38,732 nt of DNA from Deltaproteobacteria bacterium (lineage in GTDB: Bacteria; Myxococcota_A; UBA9042; PHBI01). Under the pieces are notes generated by a model that saw only the letters and a list, made by a program, of their open reading frames with translations, was not told where the DNA came from and did not search any database. The DNA is taken from assembly GCA_011526585.1 (NCBI GenBank), contig WYBB01000189.1, positions 1 through 38,732 on the forward strand, given 5' to 3'. Numbering within the stretch: position 1 is the stretch's first letter; each line of letters starts with the position of its first letter. Positions 38,710-38,732 of the stretch are shown in pieces. Both the position numbers and the translations under genes were made by a program.

Positions 38710-38732
38710 CCCGAGGGGTCGCCGTCGGCCCG

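Overview
The window is very GC-rich and densely coded. It reads as a chromosomal segment of a deltaproteobacterial-type predator or heterotroph, most likely Myxococcota (Polyangia or a Bradymonadia-like lineage). The reasons are: an eukaryotic-type Ser/Thr kinase with N-terminal membrane segments; several large secreted lipoproteins that begin with a lipobox followed by an Asp/Glu/Thr-rich linker; repeated ASH/'choice-of-anchor D' domains; a membrane-tethered formylglycine-enzyme-fold protein; and the gene order queA-tgt-yajC-secD-secF. No insertion sequence, prophage, integrase, CRISPR array or rRNA is visible. There is one tRNA, tRNA-Thr(CGT).

Layout. 1-4 kb: the C-terminal half of DNA polymerase I; then, on the minus strand, a membrane Ser/Thr kinase followed by a small EF-hand protein, and a two-gene YeeE/YedE sulfur transporter with a palindromic operator candidate. 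4-6.3 kb: an unrecognised translationally coupled pair, a 513-residue protein with a low-complexity N-terminus and one hydrophobic segment plus a 195-residue lipoprotein. 6.3-11.6 kb: a DsbA-fold protein lacking the second active-site Cys, a fusion of a Rieske oxygenase with an O-methyltransferase, and glycogen debranching enzyme GlgX. 11.7-18.3 kb: a cell-surface block with an 8-repeat ASH/cadherin lipoprotein, a three-copy hairpin repeat, an acidic-repeat lipoprotein and a membrane FGE-fold protein. 18.3-22 kb: tRNA-Thr, CoaBC, family 4 uracil-DNA glycosylase, and two tandem HU genes with their terminator and promoter. 22-31.9 kb: two housekeeping runs, queA-tgt / yajC-secD-secF and then scoA-scoB-CPBP protease-ruvX-mltG. 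32-38.7 kb: a large lipoprotein, a coiled-coil membrane protein and a minus-strand cyclophilin / unknown protein / HerA-like ATPase operon.

How the genes relate. The Sec genes (YajC, SecD, SecF) would serve export of the numerous lipoproteins, and MltG acts in the same envelope. RuvX, UDG4, PolA and HU belong to DNA maintenance, and QueA/Tgt make queuosine in tRNA. The kinase/EF-hand pair suggests a calcium-linked signalling unit, but that is inference.

The less expected observations are: (i) the Rieske-O-methyltransferase fusion; (ii) the coupled 513-residue protein/lipoprotein pair, which I cannot assign; (iii) four genes (glgX, the acidic lipoprotein, the FGE-fold gene, coaBC) whose candidate -10 boxes all end exactly 7 nt before the ATG with no Shine-Dalgarno, implying leaderless mRNAs; (iv) a triple 47-nt hairpin repeat between convergent lipoprotein genes; and (v) a DxDxDG calcium-type loop inserted in SecD. 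All calls come from reading the sequence; no database search was possible.
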